Counted from the stretch's first letter, positions 21,478 through 31,421 are shown. The stretch: DNA of 64,000 bases from Jiella flava (GCF_017349315.1 NZ_JAFMPP010000006.1:62001-126000), one strand, 5' to 3'. Numbers and translations are program-made. The notes: a model not told the origin generated them from the sequence alone.

Positions 21478-23095
21478 ACTGCGCCAGACCGCTGGCCCCG
21501 AGGCGCCGAATACCCGCCGCGGCTGGACGCTGGAACGCGGGCGGCGCACCCTTGGGGGCGGTCGCGACTGCGACTGGCCGGTCGCCGATGAGAGTCCGGA
21601 CCTGTCCGACCATCACTGCGTCATCGCCCGCGACCGCGACGGCTTCTTTCTGCAAGATCTCAGCGCCCATGGCACGCGAGTGAACGACGCGCTGCTGCGC
21701 CAGGGCGAGCGGGCACGGCTGCTGCAAGGCTCGACCATCGCCTTTGGCGACGTGGCATTCGCCGTCGCCGTATTCGGCGAGCCGGAGCCCGATCTGGACG
21801 ACCCCTCGGCCGATCTGCGGCTGAGCGAAGAGGCACCAACGATCTCCTCGATCCTCGCCGACGTCGCGCCGGCCCGCGCGTCCGGCAGCGGCTTGGCCGG
21901 CCACCTCTTCGACGACGAACGGCTCTCTGCGGGTGCCCCGCGCCCGGCGGTCGGCGCATTCGGCGAAACGCCGCGCGGCCCCTCCTCCCGCCACGTCGAG
22001 ATCGGCTGGGACGGCCCGCCGAAGATCGGCAGCGACCGGCCGCTGCTGCCCGACGATTGGAACGACGACGCTGCCGATACGACCTATGCCAGCGAGCTCG
22101 AACACCGCCCGGCGATCACCACCGCCGTGTCGCACATGCGCTACGGTTCAGGCCGGCGCGATGAAACGCCGGCCGAGATCCCAGACGATGTCTTTGAAGG
22201 TCTCGCGCCACCCGAGAAGGAGCGGCCAACCGCGCCGAGCGAAGAGGCACCGCCAGCCACGCCGCCGGCTGGCGAGGCGGCGATCCCGCCGCGACCGACC
22301 CTGGTGCCGCAGCCGAGCCACGACGCCGACCCTGCGCCACGGCGGCCGGAGCGGGAGCCAGGCAGCGCCTTGCTTGACGACGTCTTTTCCCGGCCGCGCG
22401 AAACACAGCCGCCGCATCTGCCGTCGACCGCCGACGGGCCGTTCGGGCAGCCGCGTTTTCCCGAAGGCCCGGCACAGCCCATGACCGGGCCGAGCGTGAC
22501 CGATATCTTGGCAACGCCGCCGAAGCCCCAGCCCCTGGATGTCGATCGCGCCAACGGCCCGCGTGAGGCCAAGCCGACGCCCACAGCGCGGCCGCGGCCG
22601 ACGCTCGCAGCCGTCGTCTCGGATATGCCGCCACCGCCCGCGCCGCCGGTTGCCATGGCCGACGCGATACCATCGGCCGACAGCCGGCCGCCGCGTCTCG
22701 AAACGCTGCTACGCGAAGCTGAAGAGGCGGTGGACGAAATGTCCGCGCTGCTCGGCCTGCCCGAGAGCGCGCGGCCGCAGGCGCGGCGCACCGATACGCC
22801 CGAAATGCGGCTGGAAATGATTGTCGCCCATCAGATTGCCCAGCGCGAAGGGCTCGCCCGGATGCTCCAAGACGCTGGCCAGCTGTTCGAGCCGCGGTTG
22901 ATCGAGGCACGGGTGGACCGCCGGCGCGGCATCTTCGCCGTCCTGAGGCGCCCCGGCCTCTACTGGACGGAATACCGGGCCGCCTTCCGGCAAGACGGCA
23001 AGGATCTGTCGGTGTCGCAAATCCTGCAGCGGCTGATCGGCCACGAGGACCGCACGCCATCGACCGAAACACCCCCCATGAGCGACGACCATTGA
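21467..23095 (+). CDS. tagH: FHA-domain T6SS protein TagH (Fha/ImpI)
   Basis: 542 residues. An N-terminal FHA domain (about 1-105) has LGGGRDCDWPV, SDHHCVI and HGTRVND, the phosphothreonine-binding loops. A long proline-rich disordered region (about 120-390) is followed by a helical C-terminal TagH domain ending RPGLYWTEYRAAF and LSVSQILQRLIG. The start at 21467 has AGGGAGG upstream; the frame is open earlier but there is no homology. In Agrobacterium, Fha binds TssL phosphorylated by PpkA. Here no PpkA gene is in the cluster, so the FHA ligand is unknown. Confidence 0.88.
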   Translation: MRLELRQTAGPEAPNTRRGWTLERGRRTLGGGRDCDWPVADESPDLSDHHCVIARDRDGFFLQDLSAHGTRVNDALLRQGERARLLQGSTIAFGDVAFAVAVFGEPEPDLDDPSADLRLSEEAPTISSILADVAPARASGSGLAGHLFDDERLSAGAPRPAVGAFGETPRGPSSRHVEIGWDGPPKIGSDRPLLPDDWNDDAADTTYASELEHRPAITTAVSHMRYGSGRRDETPAEIPDDVFEGLAPPEKERPTAPSEEAPPATPPAGEAAIPPRPTLVPQPSHDADPAPRRPEREPGSALLDDVFSRPRETQPPHLPSTADGPFGQPRFPEGPAQPMTGPSVTDILATPPKPQPLDVDRANGPREAKPTPTARPRPTLAAVVSDMPPPPAPPVAMADAIPSADSRPPRLETLLREAEEAVDEMSALLGLPESARPQARRTDTPEMRLEMIVAHQIAQREGLARMLQDAGQLFEPRLIEARVDRRRGIFAVLRRPGLYWTEYRAAFRQDGKDLSVSQILQRLIGHEDRTPSTETPPMSDDH

Positions 23096-23114
23096 CGAGA
23101 GCAAAGCGAGCGCA

Positions 23115-24455
23115 ATGAAGAACGAGAACCGGGTGGCATGGAGCGAAGGCATGTTCCTTCGCGTGCAGCACTTCCAGCAGTCCGATCGCTGGACGGAACG
23201 GCTCGTGCGCACGACCCTGCACGAGACGATCCCCTATGCCTGGGGCTTGGCCGACATCGAGATCGATCGCAGCGCGCTGGCCATCGGCCAATTCGCCCTG
23301 TCGGGTATTCGCGGCATCCTGCCCGACGGCACGCCGTTTGAGGCCCCCGGCGACACCGACTTGCCGCCACCGCTGGATCTCCACGACACGGTGAAGAACG
23401 AGATGGTCTATCTCGCGCTGCCCGCGCGCCGGCCGGGCAAGGCCTATGCGGTGATGCAGCCGAAGGGCGAATTGAACGGGGCGCGGATCGCCGCCACGCC
23501 CTTCGAGGCGCCGGACGCCAACATCGACACCGATTTCATCGCGCCGATCGACGTGGCGCGGCTGAATCTGCGGTTTCTGACGGGTAGCGACGAACTGGCC
23601 GGCTACGATCTCATCGGTCTTGCGCGGGTCATCGAGGTGCGCTCGGATCGCTCGGTCGATCTCGATCCGGATTTTCTCGCGCCAAGCCTGACCTGCGCCG
23701 CCGAGGGCCGGCTGCGCGAACTCGTCACCGAACTTCTCGGCATCGTGCGCCACCGCGCCGCCGCGATCGCCGACCGGATCGGCGATCCGACCATTCGTGG
23801 CACCGCCGAGGTCGGGGATTTCTTCCTTCTGCAGATCCTCAATCGGGCGGACCCGATGCTAGCCCATATCGCGGCCAATGCCAGCCGGCTCCATCCGATG
23901 AGCTTTTACGAGTTCTGCATCCAGCTCGCGGGCGAACTTTCAACCTTCACCGCCGACGCGAAACGGGCAAGCGAGTTTCCGCCCTATCGCCATGACGATC
24001 TGAAAGCGACCTTTCACGCGGTCTTCGAGGACCTGCGCACCTCGCTGTCGGCCGTTCTCGCCCAGACCGCCGTCGCCATCGATCTCGTCGAGCGCCGCCA
24101 CGGCGTGCGCGTCGGAACGATCCGCGACCGCTCGCTGCTGGCGAGCGCCGGCTTCGTCCTGGTCGTCGGCGCCGACATGCCGGCCGAGGACATCCGCCGC
24201 AAGCTGCCGGCGCAGATCAAGGTCGGTCCGATCGAGCGCATCGTCGAGCTCGTCAACGTCGCCCTTCCCGGTATCCCCGTCCGCCCCTTGCCGGTGCTGC
24301 CGCGGCAGCTGCCGTATCGCTCGGGCCGCGTCTACTTCGAGCTGGATACCGGCTCGCCGCTTTGGAAACAGCTGGAGACCAGCGGCGCGATCGCGCTGCA
24401 TCTGGCCGGCGACTTCCCCGAACTCGACATGGAACTATGGGCGCTGCGTGAATGA
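23115..24455 (+). CDS. tssK: T6SS baseplate protein TssK (VasE/ImpJ)
   Basis: 446 residues, normal length. It starts MKNENRVAWSEGMFLRVQHF, matching the family's W.EGMFL.PQHFQ block. HPMSFYEFCIQLAGEL and ELSTFTADAKRASEFPPY (about 255-290) and the C-terminal GRVYFELDTGSPLWKQL as VYFELDTGSPLW are also typical. TssK trimers link the baseplate to the TssJLM membrane complex. It ends with an ATGA overlap into tssL. Confidence 0.95.
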   Translation: MKNENRVAWSEGMFLRVQHFQQSDRWTERLVRTTLHETIPYAWGLADIEIDRSALAIGQFALSGIRGILPDGTPFEAPGDTDLPPPLDLHDTVKNEMVYLALPARRPGKAYAVMQPKGELNGARIAATPFEAPDANIDTDFIAPIDVARLNLRFLTGSDELAGYDLIGLARVIEVRSDRSVDLDPDFLAPSLTCAAEGRLRELVTELLGIVRHRAAAIADRIGDPTIRGTAEVGDFFLLQILNRADPMLAHIAANASRLHPMSFYEFCIQLAGELSTFTADAKRASEFPPYRHDDLKATFHAVFEDLRTSLSAVLAQTAVAIDLVERRHGVRVGTIRDRSLLASAGFVLVVGADMPAEDIRRKLPAQIKVGPIERIVELVNVALPGIPVRPLPVLPRQLPYRSGRVYFELDTGSPLWKQLETSGAIALHLAGDFPELDMELWALRE

Positions 24456-26104
24456 GTGCGACCTTCCCCCCGACCGGTGATCGAACGACGCTCGGATCCG
24501 ACGACGACCTTCGGACCAAGGACCAACGCGCGCCCGAAGTCTTCGACGATCTCGTCGAGTCCGCCCCGCCCTTCGCCGATGGGCCGCCGATGGCGGCGCC
24601 GCAGCGGCCGCAGGGTGGCGGCTGGTCGCCGGAGGTGCTGCTGCGCAGCTTCCGCTTCGGTGGCAGCGAAGTGCCGGTCATCGTCGCCTCGGCCGCGCCC
24701 CTGCTCAATCTCGCCCATGAGCTTCGCCAGCGCGGTTCCGCCCCCAATATCGAGGAGTTGCGCCCGACGGTGATCGAGGCGGTGCGCCGCTATGAGCGCG
24801 ATCTCGCCAGCGCCCGGATCAGTCCAGAGCGGGCCCGCGCCGCCCACTACGTCATCTGCGCCACCATCGACGACGTCATTCTCGCCCAGCCCTGGGGCGA
24901 GCGAATCGCCTGGGCGCGGCAGGGCCTCGTCTCGACCTTCCACATGGATGTCACCGGCGGCGACCGGGTGTTCGACCTGCTCGACCACTTCCACCAAAGC
25001 CCGGGCGCGAACAAGGACCTTCTGCTCCTCATCTATCTTTGCATCTCGCTCGCCTTCGAGGGGCGCACCCGGGTCTCCGCCCGCGGCGCGCTGGAACTCG
25101 AACGCATCCGCGAAAGCCTCTACCGCACGCTGCTCGGGCAGTTCGGCGTGTTCGAGCGCGAACTCTCGCCCCATTGGCGCGGCGTCAACGCCCGGCATAA
25201 GCCTCTGCGCACGGCGACGGTGTTGTGGACGCTTCTCGCGCTCCTCGCGCTGATCCTCGGCATCGGCTATCTGTTCTTCCTGATCGGCCTCAACCGCGCC
25301 TCGGACGGCACCTTCAGCGCCCTCGCCTCGCTGCCGCCGAACCAGGCGCCGTCGCTGGCACCGCCTCCGCCGCCGCCGGCCCCGAAGGTCGAAACGGTCA
25401 AGGCCGCGCCGAAAACGGCACCGCCGCCGCCCAAACCAACGCCGCCGGCCAAGCCCCAGGTTTCGGACCTCGAAAAGCGGCTTAAAAACCTGATGGCCTT
25501 CCTGCAGCCGGAGGTGGAGAAGGGTCTCGTCGGGCTCTCCAACGCCAATGGGCGCCTCTTGGTGCGGATTTCCAATGCCGGCCTGTTCGACACCGGCAGT
25601 GCCGATGTCAATCCGAAATTCCAGGGACTGTTGCAGCGCATCGGTGGGGCCTTGGCGTCGGAAGACTTCAAGGCGGTCGTCGTCGGTTACACCGACAACG
25701 TTCCCATCCATACGCCGGAATTCCCGTCGAACTACGACCTTTCCAAGGCCCGCGCCAAGGCTGTCGGCGACGTGCTGTCGCAGTTCACCGGCCCCGGCCA
25801 GGTCACCACCGAGGGGCGCGCCGACAGCGATCCGATCGCCAGCAACGACACCCCCGAGGGTCGGGAGAAGAATCGGCGCACGGAAATCCTGGTGATGACC
25901 GACGCCGCCAATCGGCTCGAAAACTCGGGTGCCCAGGCGATGGGGGCTCCGGCGCCGCAACAGCCCGCCGCAACAGCGATCCCCGATCTGAAGGGCGCGC
26001 AAACAGCCTTGCCTGAACCCTCGACCCGCGACGCCGCGCCAGCCGCGGCGCCGGTCAAGCCCACCCCGACTGTTCCCCCCGCTTCGCAAGGCTCCGCGCA
26101 GTGA
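24452..26104 (+). CDS. tssL: T6SS membrane protein TssL with OmpA peptidoglycan-binding domain
   Basis: 550 residues. A cytoplasmic DotU-type domain (about 50-245; CATIDDVILAQPWGERIAW as IDDVILAQPWGE, STFHMDVTGGDRVFDLL) is followed by one membrane helix (about 252-280, LLALLALILGIGYLFFLIGL), a proline-rich linker, an OmpA-like domain (about 345-485; VVGYTDNVPIH, NYDLSKARAKAV, NRRTEILV) and a proline/alanine tail. The fused wall anchor fits the lack of a TssJ lipoprotein gene. The N-terminus is rich in Thr/Ser/Asp, as in TssL proteins phosphorylated by PpkA, but no kinase is nearby. Confidence 0.94.
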   Translation: MSATFPPTGDRTTLGSDDDLRTKDQRAPEVFDDLVESAPPFADGPPMAAPQRPQGGGWSPEVLLRSFRFGGSEVPVIVASAAPLLNLAHELRQRGSAPNIEELRPTVIEAVRRYERDLASARISPERARAAHYVICATIDDVILAQPWGERIAWARQGLVSTFHMDVTGGDRVFDLLDHFHQSPGANKDLLLLIYLCISLAFEGRTRVSARGALELERIRESLYRTLLGQFGVFERELSPHWRGVNARHKPLRTATVLWTLLALLALILGIGYLFFLIGLNRASDGTFSALASLPPNQAPSLAPPPPPPAPKVETVKAAPKTAPPPPKPTPPAKPQVSDLEKRLKNLMAFLQPEVEKGLVGLSNANGRLLVRISNAGLFDTGSADVNPKFQGLLQRIGGALASEDFKAVVVGYTDNVPIHTPEFPSNYDLSKARAKAVGDVLSQFTGPGQVTTEGRADSDPIASNDTPEGREKNRRTEILVMTDAANRLENSGAQAMGAPAPQQPAATAIPDLKGAQTALPEPSTRDAAPAAAPVKPTPTVPPASQGSAQ

Positions 26105-29100
26105 ACCCGCTCAGTTCCTTCTATACAATCCGCTCCTATGCGGAGGCCTATGCCGGGCTGATCGGCCGGCGCTTCCTGTCGCTGATCTGGGTCGTGGCGA
26201 TCTGCTTCGTCATCTGGTTCTACGGCTATCTCGCCGCCTTCGGCAGCTTCAAGCCGCTGGCAAGCCAGAGCCACCGCCTGATCGCCATCGGCCTCGTCGT
26301 CCTCGCCTGGCTGATCTATCTCGGCGTCTCGGCCTATCGATCGCGCAAGCGCGACAAGGAGCTGGTCGAGGGGATCGAGCAGGACGCCGAAGCCCTGGCC
26401 GAGGGCGAGCGCAGCGCCGAGGTCGAGGCGGTGCGCGGTCAGCTGCGCGATGCGCTGGCGCTGCTCAGGCGGGTCACCCGGCGGCGGCTCGGCTATGTTT
26501 ACGAGTTGCCCTGGTACGTGATTTTCGGCGCGCCGGGCTCCGGCAAAACCACCGCCGTGACCAATTCCGGCCTCACCTTTCCACTCGGGGAAGCCAGCGG
26601 CAGCGAAGGCGTCGACGGGGTCGCCGGCACGCGCACCTGCAATTGGTGGTTCAGCGAGGACGCGATCCTCGTCGACACCGCCGGCCGCTACACCATTCAG
26701 GACGACCTCAACGGCGCGGCCAAGGCCGGCTGGGAAGGTCTGCTCAACCTCTTGAAGCGCTACCGGCGCTCGCAGCCGGTCAACGGCGCGCTGATCATCC
26801 TGTCGATCCAGGATCTCCTCGGCCAGGATCCCGATGCCCGCCGCAACGAGGTGCGGGCGATCCGCAAGCGCCTTGCCGAGATGGACGAGTTCCTCAAGGC
26901 CCGGGTGCCGGTCTATCTCGTGCTGACCAAGGCCGATCTTCTGACCGGCTTCACCGAATTCTTCGACGGCTTCAACAAGAGCGACCGCGAACAGGTCTGG
27001 GGCATGACCTTCGATCTGGCGGCCAGCAACAAGGCGAGCGTGCTGCCGGAGAAGTTCCAGGAGGAATTCGGCCTCCTCCAGGAGCGGGTCGGCGCGATGC
27101 TGATCGAGCGGCTGCAACAGGAGCCGGATTTGGAGATCCGCGGCCGCATCTTCCGCTTTCCGGCCGAGCTGTCCGCCCTCGAGGATGGCGTCCACGAGAT
27201 CCTGACCGAGCTGTGCTCGGGCTCCAAGCTGGTCGTGCCGCCGCTGCTGCGCGGCGTCTATCTCGCCTCGGGCACGCAGACCCAGAAGTCGGCTCGCAAT
27301 CTCATCGCGCAGCCGGTGCCGCGTATGCGCCGGAGCTATTTTCTCACCCGCCTGTTCACCGACGTGATCTTCGGCGAAGCGGCGCTCGTCAGCCGTGACC
27401 GCCGTCTGTCGCGGCGCCAGCGGGTCTTTCGCCAGCTCGCCTATGGCGGTGCCGTGTCGCTGCTGGTCTTCGTTCTGGCGAGTTGGACCATCGCCTATTT
27501 CCAGAACAGCTCGGCACTGGCTGAGGCGAACAATAAGATCGCCGCCTATCAGAGCGCGATCAAAGGCATTCCCGTCACCAATGTGTCCGACGCCGACTTC
27601 CTGCGCGTGCTGCCGGCACTCGACGAGCTCGCCGGCGTGACCAGCGGCTTCGACGCCATCGGCGTCTGGCCGCCGAGCTTCGGGCTCGATCAGCAGCCGA
27701 AGATCGCCAGCCGCCAGCGCGACGCCTATCAGCGAGCGCTCAATGCCCTCCTCCTGCCGCGCATGCTGGTCGAGTTGCAGACCATCATGGACAAGAGCAA
27801 GGATCCGAACCAGATCTTCGACGCCTTGAAGCTCTACGGTATGCTCGGCGGTCTCGGGCCGCTGGACCCCGGCTATGTCAAGACGCAGTCGGCGCGGCTG
27901 TTCAAGACGCTCTATCCCGAAGAGGGACGCGCCATGGTGCGCGCTTCGCTGACCCGCCACGCGACCTTGATGGCCGAAGGCGATCTGCCGCCGCTGACGC
28001 TCGATACGGTGCTGATCTCCAAGGCGCGCAGCCGGATCGCCGGCCTGACCTATCCTCAGCGCGCCCTGGCGCTTCTCAGGGAGGACGCGCATGCGGCCGA
28101 CGTAGCGAGCTGGGACGCTGCCGACGCGTTGGGTCCGGTCGGAGAAAGAGCTTTCGAACGCATCTCCGGCCAAAACCTCCAGTCCGGCGTTCCGGGGCTT
28201 TTCACCGCCGTCGGCTACAACCAGATCGTCCTGCCGAAGCTCGACGAGGCTGTCCGCACGGCTCTCAACGAGGGCTGGGTGCGGGGCTCCCCCGCTGCGA
28301 CCACCTCCGATACCGTCGACGCCGTTTCCAAAGCGACCCTCGACCTCTATGACGATGCCTTCACCAAGAACTGGACCTCGCTGATGAAGGATATCCGGGT
28401 CCGCCAGCCGCAAACCATCGCCGACGAGACAGAAACCGCCCGCATTCTCGCCAGCGTCCCGAGCCCGGTAGAGGATCTCGCCAAATCCGTCGCCGCAGCC
28501 ACCGATCTGCGGCCGCCCAGCGTCCGCCTCGCCGATGCCGCTGGCCCGTCCGACGACGGCGCTGCCACCGACGCCTCCGAAGTGGATGCAAGCGCCGCCG
28601 GAACGCTGGCTTCGGCCGTCACCCTCGGCAACACTCCAGACCCCTACGGCGATTTGCGCAAGGCGCTGAAGCCCGCCGGCAAAGGCGGCCTGACCGATGT
28701 CGCCGATGCCGCGAGCGACGCCGCCGGCGCCTCGTCCGGCAAGGAGAAGCCGTCGCAGATCGCGGCGCTCCAGCCGCTTCTCGACGCCGTCTACCAGCAG
28801 CTTTCGCGCGCCTCGACGTCCACCGCGGCCATCGCCCAGGTCTTCGATGCCGACGGTCAGCTGACCAAGTCCAATCAGGATCTTCTCCAGGCGGCCCGCC
28901 GCCTGCCGGAACCGGTGGCAACCTGGATGGTCGGGCTTGCGGCCGACGTGAACGCGCTCTCGGTGAAGACCGCCCGCCACACCTTCGCCGAGGCCTGGCA
29001 GAGCGAAGGGGCATCGCTCTGCGCCGCCGCCGTCAACGACCGCTATCCGTTCAAGCGCACTTCGAAGGAGGACATCCCCCTCGCCGACTTCACCCAACTG

Positions 29101-29670
29101 TTCGGACCGCAGGGGCTGTTCCAGAGCTTCTTCACCAAGCGCCTCGCCCCCTTTGTCGACACCACCAAGACGCCCTGGACATGGCGCGGTGCCTTTGGCG
29201 CGAAGGGGCAGGAGAGCCAGGCCCTGACGTCCTTCGAGGAAGCCGACGCGATCCGGCGGGCATTCTTCGGCTCGGATTCGCCGACGCCCACCCTGTCCAT
29301 CAATGTCGTGCCCGTGTCGCTATCCGACGCCGCCAACGCCGTGATGCTCGAAGTCGATGGCGAACGGGTGGTCTATTATCATGGGCCCAAGGTGTCGAAG
29401 TCGATCCAGTGGCCGACCAAGGACGCCGCCAATCAGTCGCTCGTCGCCTTTCAGCCGGGGGACCGCGACCAGGCGACGACGGAGAGCGGCGACTGGTCCC
29501 CGTTCCGCCTTCTCGACTCCGCAAAGATCCTGTCGCGACAGAACGACATGATGCGCGCGGAATTCGATGTCGGCGGCAAATCGGCGGTGTTCGACATCCA
29601 GTTCGGTTCCGTGCTCAATCCGTTCGATCTTCCGGCACTGAAAACGTTTCAGTGTCCGAGTTCGTTCTGA
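26101..29670 (+). CDS. tssM: T6SS inner-membrane protein TssM (IcmF/VasK)
   Basis: 1189 residues with a GTG start overlapping tssL. Two N-terminal membrane helices (about 18-45 and 60-80) and a third near 440-465 (VSLLVFVLASWTIAYF). The cytoplasmic loop has a Walker A motif GAPGSGKTT (Lys149) and ILVDTAGRY as Walker B. The periplasmic part carries the IcmF-related and VasK C-terminal regions. It contains an alanine/aspartate-rich low-complexity stretch around 815-880. TssM bridges the envelope and with TssL anchors the baseplate. Walker A is intact. Confidence 0.95.
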   Translation: MNPLSSFYTIRSYAEAYAGLIGRRFLSLIWVVAICFVIWFYGYLAAFGSFKPLASQSHRLIAIGLVVLAWLIYLGVSAYRSRKRDKELVEGIEQDAEALAEGERSAEVEAVRGQLRDALALLRRVTRRRLGYVYELPWYVIFGAPGSGKTTAVTNSGLTFPLGEASGSEGVDGVAGTRTCNWWFSEDAILVDTAGRYTIQDDLNGAAKAGWEGLLNLLKRYRRSQPVNGALIILSIQDLLGQDPDARRNEVRAIRKRLAEMDEFLKARVPVYLVLTKADLLTGFTEFFDGFNKSDREQVWGMTFDLAASNKASVLPEKFQEEFGLLQERVGAMLIERLQQEPDLEIRGRIFRFPAELSALEDGVHEILTELCSGSKLVVPPLLRGVYLASGTQTQKSARNLIAQPVPRMRRSYFLTRLFTDVIFGEAALVSRDRRLSRRQRVFRQLAYGGAVSLLVFVLASWTIAYFQNSSALAEANNKIAAYQSAIKGIPVTNVSDADFLRVLPALDELAGVTSGFDAIGVWPPSFGLDQQPKIASRQRDAYQRALNALLLPRMLVELQTIMDKSKDPNQIFDALKLYGMLGGLGPLDPGYVKTQSARLFKTLYPEEGRAMVRASLTRHATLMAEGDLPPLTLDTVLISKARSRIAGLTYPQRALALLREDAHAADVASWDAADALGPVGERAFERISGQNLQSGVPGLFTAVGYNQIVLPKLDEAVRTALNEGWVRGSPAATTSDTVDAVSKATLDLYDDAFTKNWTSLMKDIRVRQPQTIADETETARILASVPSPVEDLAKSVAAATDLRPPSVRLADAAGPSDDGAATDASEVDASAAGTLASAVTLGNTPDPYGDLRKALKPAGKGGLTDVADAASDAAGASSGKEKPSQIAALQPLLDAVYQQLSRASTSTAAIAQVFDADGQLTKSNQDLLQAARRLPEPVATWMVGLAADVNALSVKTARHTFAEAWQSEGASLCAAAVNDRYPFKRTSKEDIPLADFTQLFGPQGLFQSFFTKRLAPFVDTTKTPWTWRGAFGAKGQESQALTSFEEADAIRRAFFGSDSPTPTLSINVVPVSLSDAANAVMLEVDGERVVYYHGPKVSKSIQWPTKDAANQSLVAFQPGDRDQATTESGDWSPFRLLDSAKILSRQNDMMRAEFDVGGKSAVFDIQFGSVLNPFDLPALKTFQCPSSF

Positions 29671-29685
29671 AACGTAACGAGACCC

Positions 29686-31290
29686 ATGGCGCTCTTTCGT
29701 CATCGTCCCCGTCGCGAGCCGACGTCGCCGCCCCCGCCCGCCGGCAAGGGGCACGACGGTCGCGGCGCTGACGTGGCGTCGCGGATCGCCGCCGTCCATC
29801 CCGGCTTCTTCGGCAAAGTGCCGAGCCATGGCGATTTCGTCGCCGCCGATCTCGATCCCCGCTTTCAAACAGGATTCGATGCGTGGCTGCAGCAAAGTTT
29901 GTCGGCGAGCCGGCAGGTCCTCGGAGATCGTTGGGAACAGCTCTTTCTGGCCGCCCCCGCCTGGCGCTTCACCTTAGCGGCAGAGCTGTGCGGACCGAGC
30001 GCGATGACCGGGGTGTTTCTGCCGAGCCGCGATCGGATCGGCCGCTGCTTTCCGTTGGTCATTGCCGCCCGCCGCACGCTGGAGGGTACGACCGCGCGGA
30101 TCGTCTATGACGAGCACTGGTTCATCGTCGCCGAAGCGATCGGTCGCACCGGGCTGCAGAGCGATTTCGACCTCGCCGTCTTCCGCGACAAGCTGCGGCG
30201 CGTGCGCCCCCCGCGCGATCCGGAGGGCGCAGTCGGCCCGGCGGCGACGACCTACGGCTCGGCCTGGTGGACCGCCGGCGGCCCGACCGTGCGACCGAAG
30301 GAGTTCGCCTGCGACGGCCTGCCGCCACCGGACCGCTTTCTGGATTTCCTGGTCGAGCGACCGGGCGGCCGCAGGGCGCAAGGTGGCGCCGAAAGCCGGC
30401 CTCAGAGCGACTTTGCACCGGCGCGGGACTCAGAGCCCGCGGCAGAACGTGCGGCGGTGTCGTCCCGCCAGGAGCCCGAGAACGCCGCCCTGTCACGAGA
30501 CGCCGACCCGCATCCCCCGCCGCCGCCAGCCGGCCATCACGATCCGGACGCAGCGGACAGCCCGCTCCGGGAGGCGAGACCAACGGCTCCGCGAACGGAT
30601 CTTGTCACCACGATCGCTGGCGCTCAGCATGAGGCCGATGCCGCCGCAACGCCGCAGGCGGTGATCGTCGTCAACGAAGCGGCGGGTTTCGCCGGCGTGA
30701 TCGCCAGTTCGCTGGCCCATCGCCTCGGTCCGAAGATCGTCGGCATTGTCGCAAAGGTGCTCCACGAAAGTCCCGCCCATGACGCCCTCGACGACGCCAT
30801 CGCGGAGCTGAAAGGCAAGCTCGGCCGCGTCCATACGCTGCTGCGCACCGGCAATGCCGAAGCGATGGGCGAAACCTCGAAATTGCCTGACGATTTCTCG
30901 ATCAGCCTGGCCGTGGCGATCCACCGCGGCGGCCGGATCGCAGCACTGTGGATCGGCGATTGTCGCGGTTATCTGATGCGCGACGGGATGATGCGTTGTC
31001 TCACCCGCGATCATGTCGAGGTCGGCATGCGGCGGCGGCTGTCGCGCTCGCTCGGCAGTGCGCAAGGCTCCGCCATGCCGGATATCACAATCGAGACGGC
31101 CCTTTCCGGCGACCGATTGATGCTGTGCTCGCCCTCGATCGGCCGCCATCTCAAGGATCGCGCGATCGCCGGTGTCCTTCTCGACGGCAACCCCGAGGAG
31201 ACAGCCGACGGGCTGATCCAGGAAGCCATTCTCGCCGGGGCATCGGGCGGCCTCGCAGTTTGCCTCCTCGACCTTTCGCAAGCCCCCTGA
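29686..31290 (+). CDS. tagF: TagF domain fused to a degenerate PP2C-like domain
   Basis: 534 residues. The TagF domain (about 38-225) has GFFGKVPSHGDFV, WLQQSLSASRQVLGDRW and SRDRIGRCFPLVIA. A disordered linker (about 225-300) leads to a PP2C fold (about 310-530). The fold is recognisable from FAGVIASSLAHRL and WIGDCRGYLMRDG...LTRDH, but the metal-binding positions are lost: DG of DGMGG is N330-E331, the DG of SDGL is P483-S484, and the DN near the end is G521-G522. TagF-PppA fusions regulate T6SS post-translationally in Agrobacterium; here the phosphatase half is probably inactive. Last gene of the operon. Confidence 0.88.
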   Translation: MALFRHRPRREPTSPPPPAGKGHDGRGADVASRIAAVHPGFFGKVPSHGDFVAADLDPRFQTGFDAWLQQSLSASRQVLGDRWEQLFLAAPAWRFTLAAELCGPSAMTGVFLPSRDRIGRCFPLVIAARRTLEGTTARIVYDEHWFIVAEAIGRTGLQSDFDLAVFRDKLRRVRPPRDPEGAVGPAATTYGSAWWTAGGPTVRPKEFACDGLPPPDRFLDFLVERPGGRRAQGGAESRPQSDFAPARDSEPAAERAAVSSRQEPENAALSRDADPHPPPPPAGHHDPDAADSPLREARPTAPRTDLVTTIAGAQHEADAAATPQAVIVVNEAAGFAGVIASSLAHRLGPKIVGIVAKVLHESPAHDALDDAIAELKGKLGRVHTLLRTGNAEAMGETSKLPDDFSISLAVAIHRGGRIAALWIGDCRGYLMRDGMMRCLTRDHVEVGMRRRLSRSLGSAQGSAMPDITIETALSGDRLMLCSPSIGRHLKDRAIAGVLLDGNPEETADGLIQEAILAGASGGLAVCLLDLSQAP

Positions 31291-31390
31291 CCTCAAGCGC
31301 AGCCGTCCAGCGCACCGCTTACGAGATCGGCGCGGCGACACGTTCACCGCCAACGACGTCGCCGATCCGATCGGTGTTTGAACATGGCAA

Positions 31391-31421
31391 ACGGGGCCGA
31401 TCGTCCTGCGATCAGCCCCGT
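31391..31421. terminator. Hairpin between convergent tagF and export-lipoprotein genes
   Basis: The arms ACGGGGCCGATCG and CGATCAGCCCCGT pair over 13 positions with one C/A mismatch around the loop TCCTG. It lies in the 165-base gap between the two stop codons. On the minus strand it is followed by GTTTG, a poor T-run; on the plus strand there is none. Probably a bidirectional terminator. Confidence 0.5.

Noticed and set aside
25732-29097. A 1121-codon open frame antisense to tssM
   Set aside because: GC-rich codon use in tssM leaves the opposite frame open by chance. Its protein is arginine/glycine/histidine-rich with no domain, and tssM is clearly the real gene.
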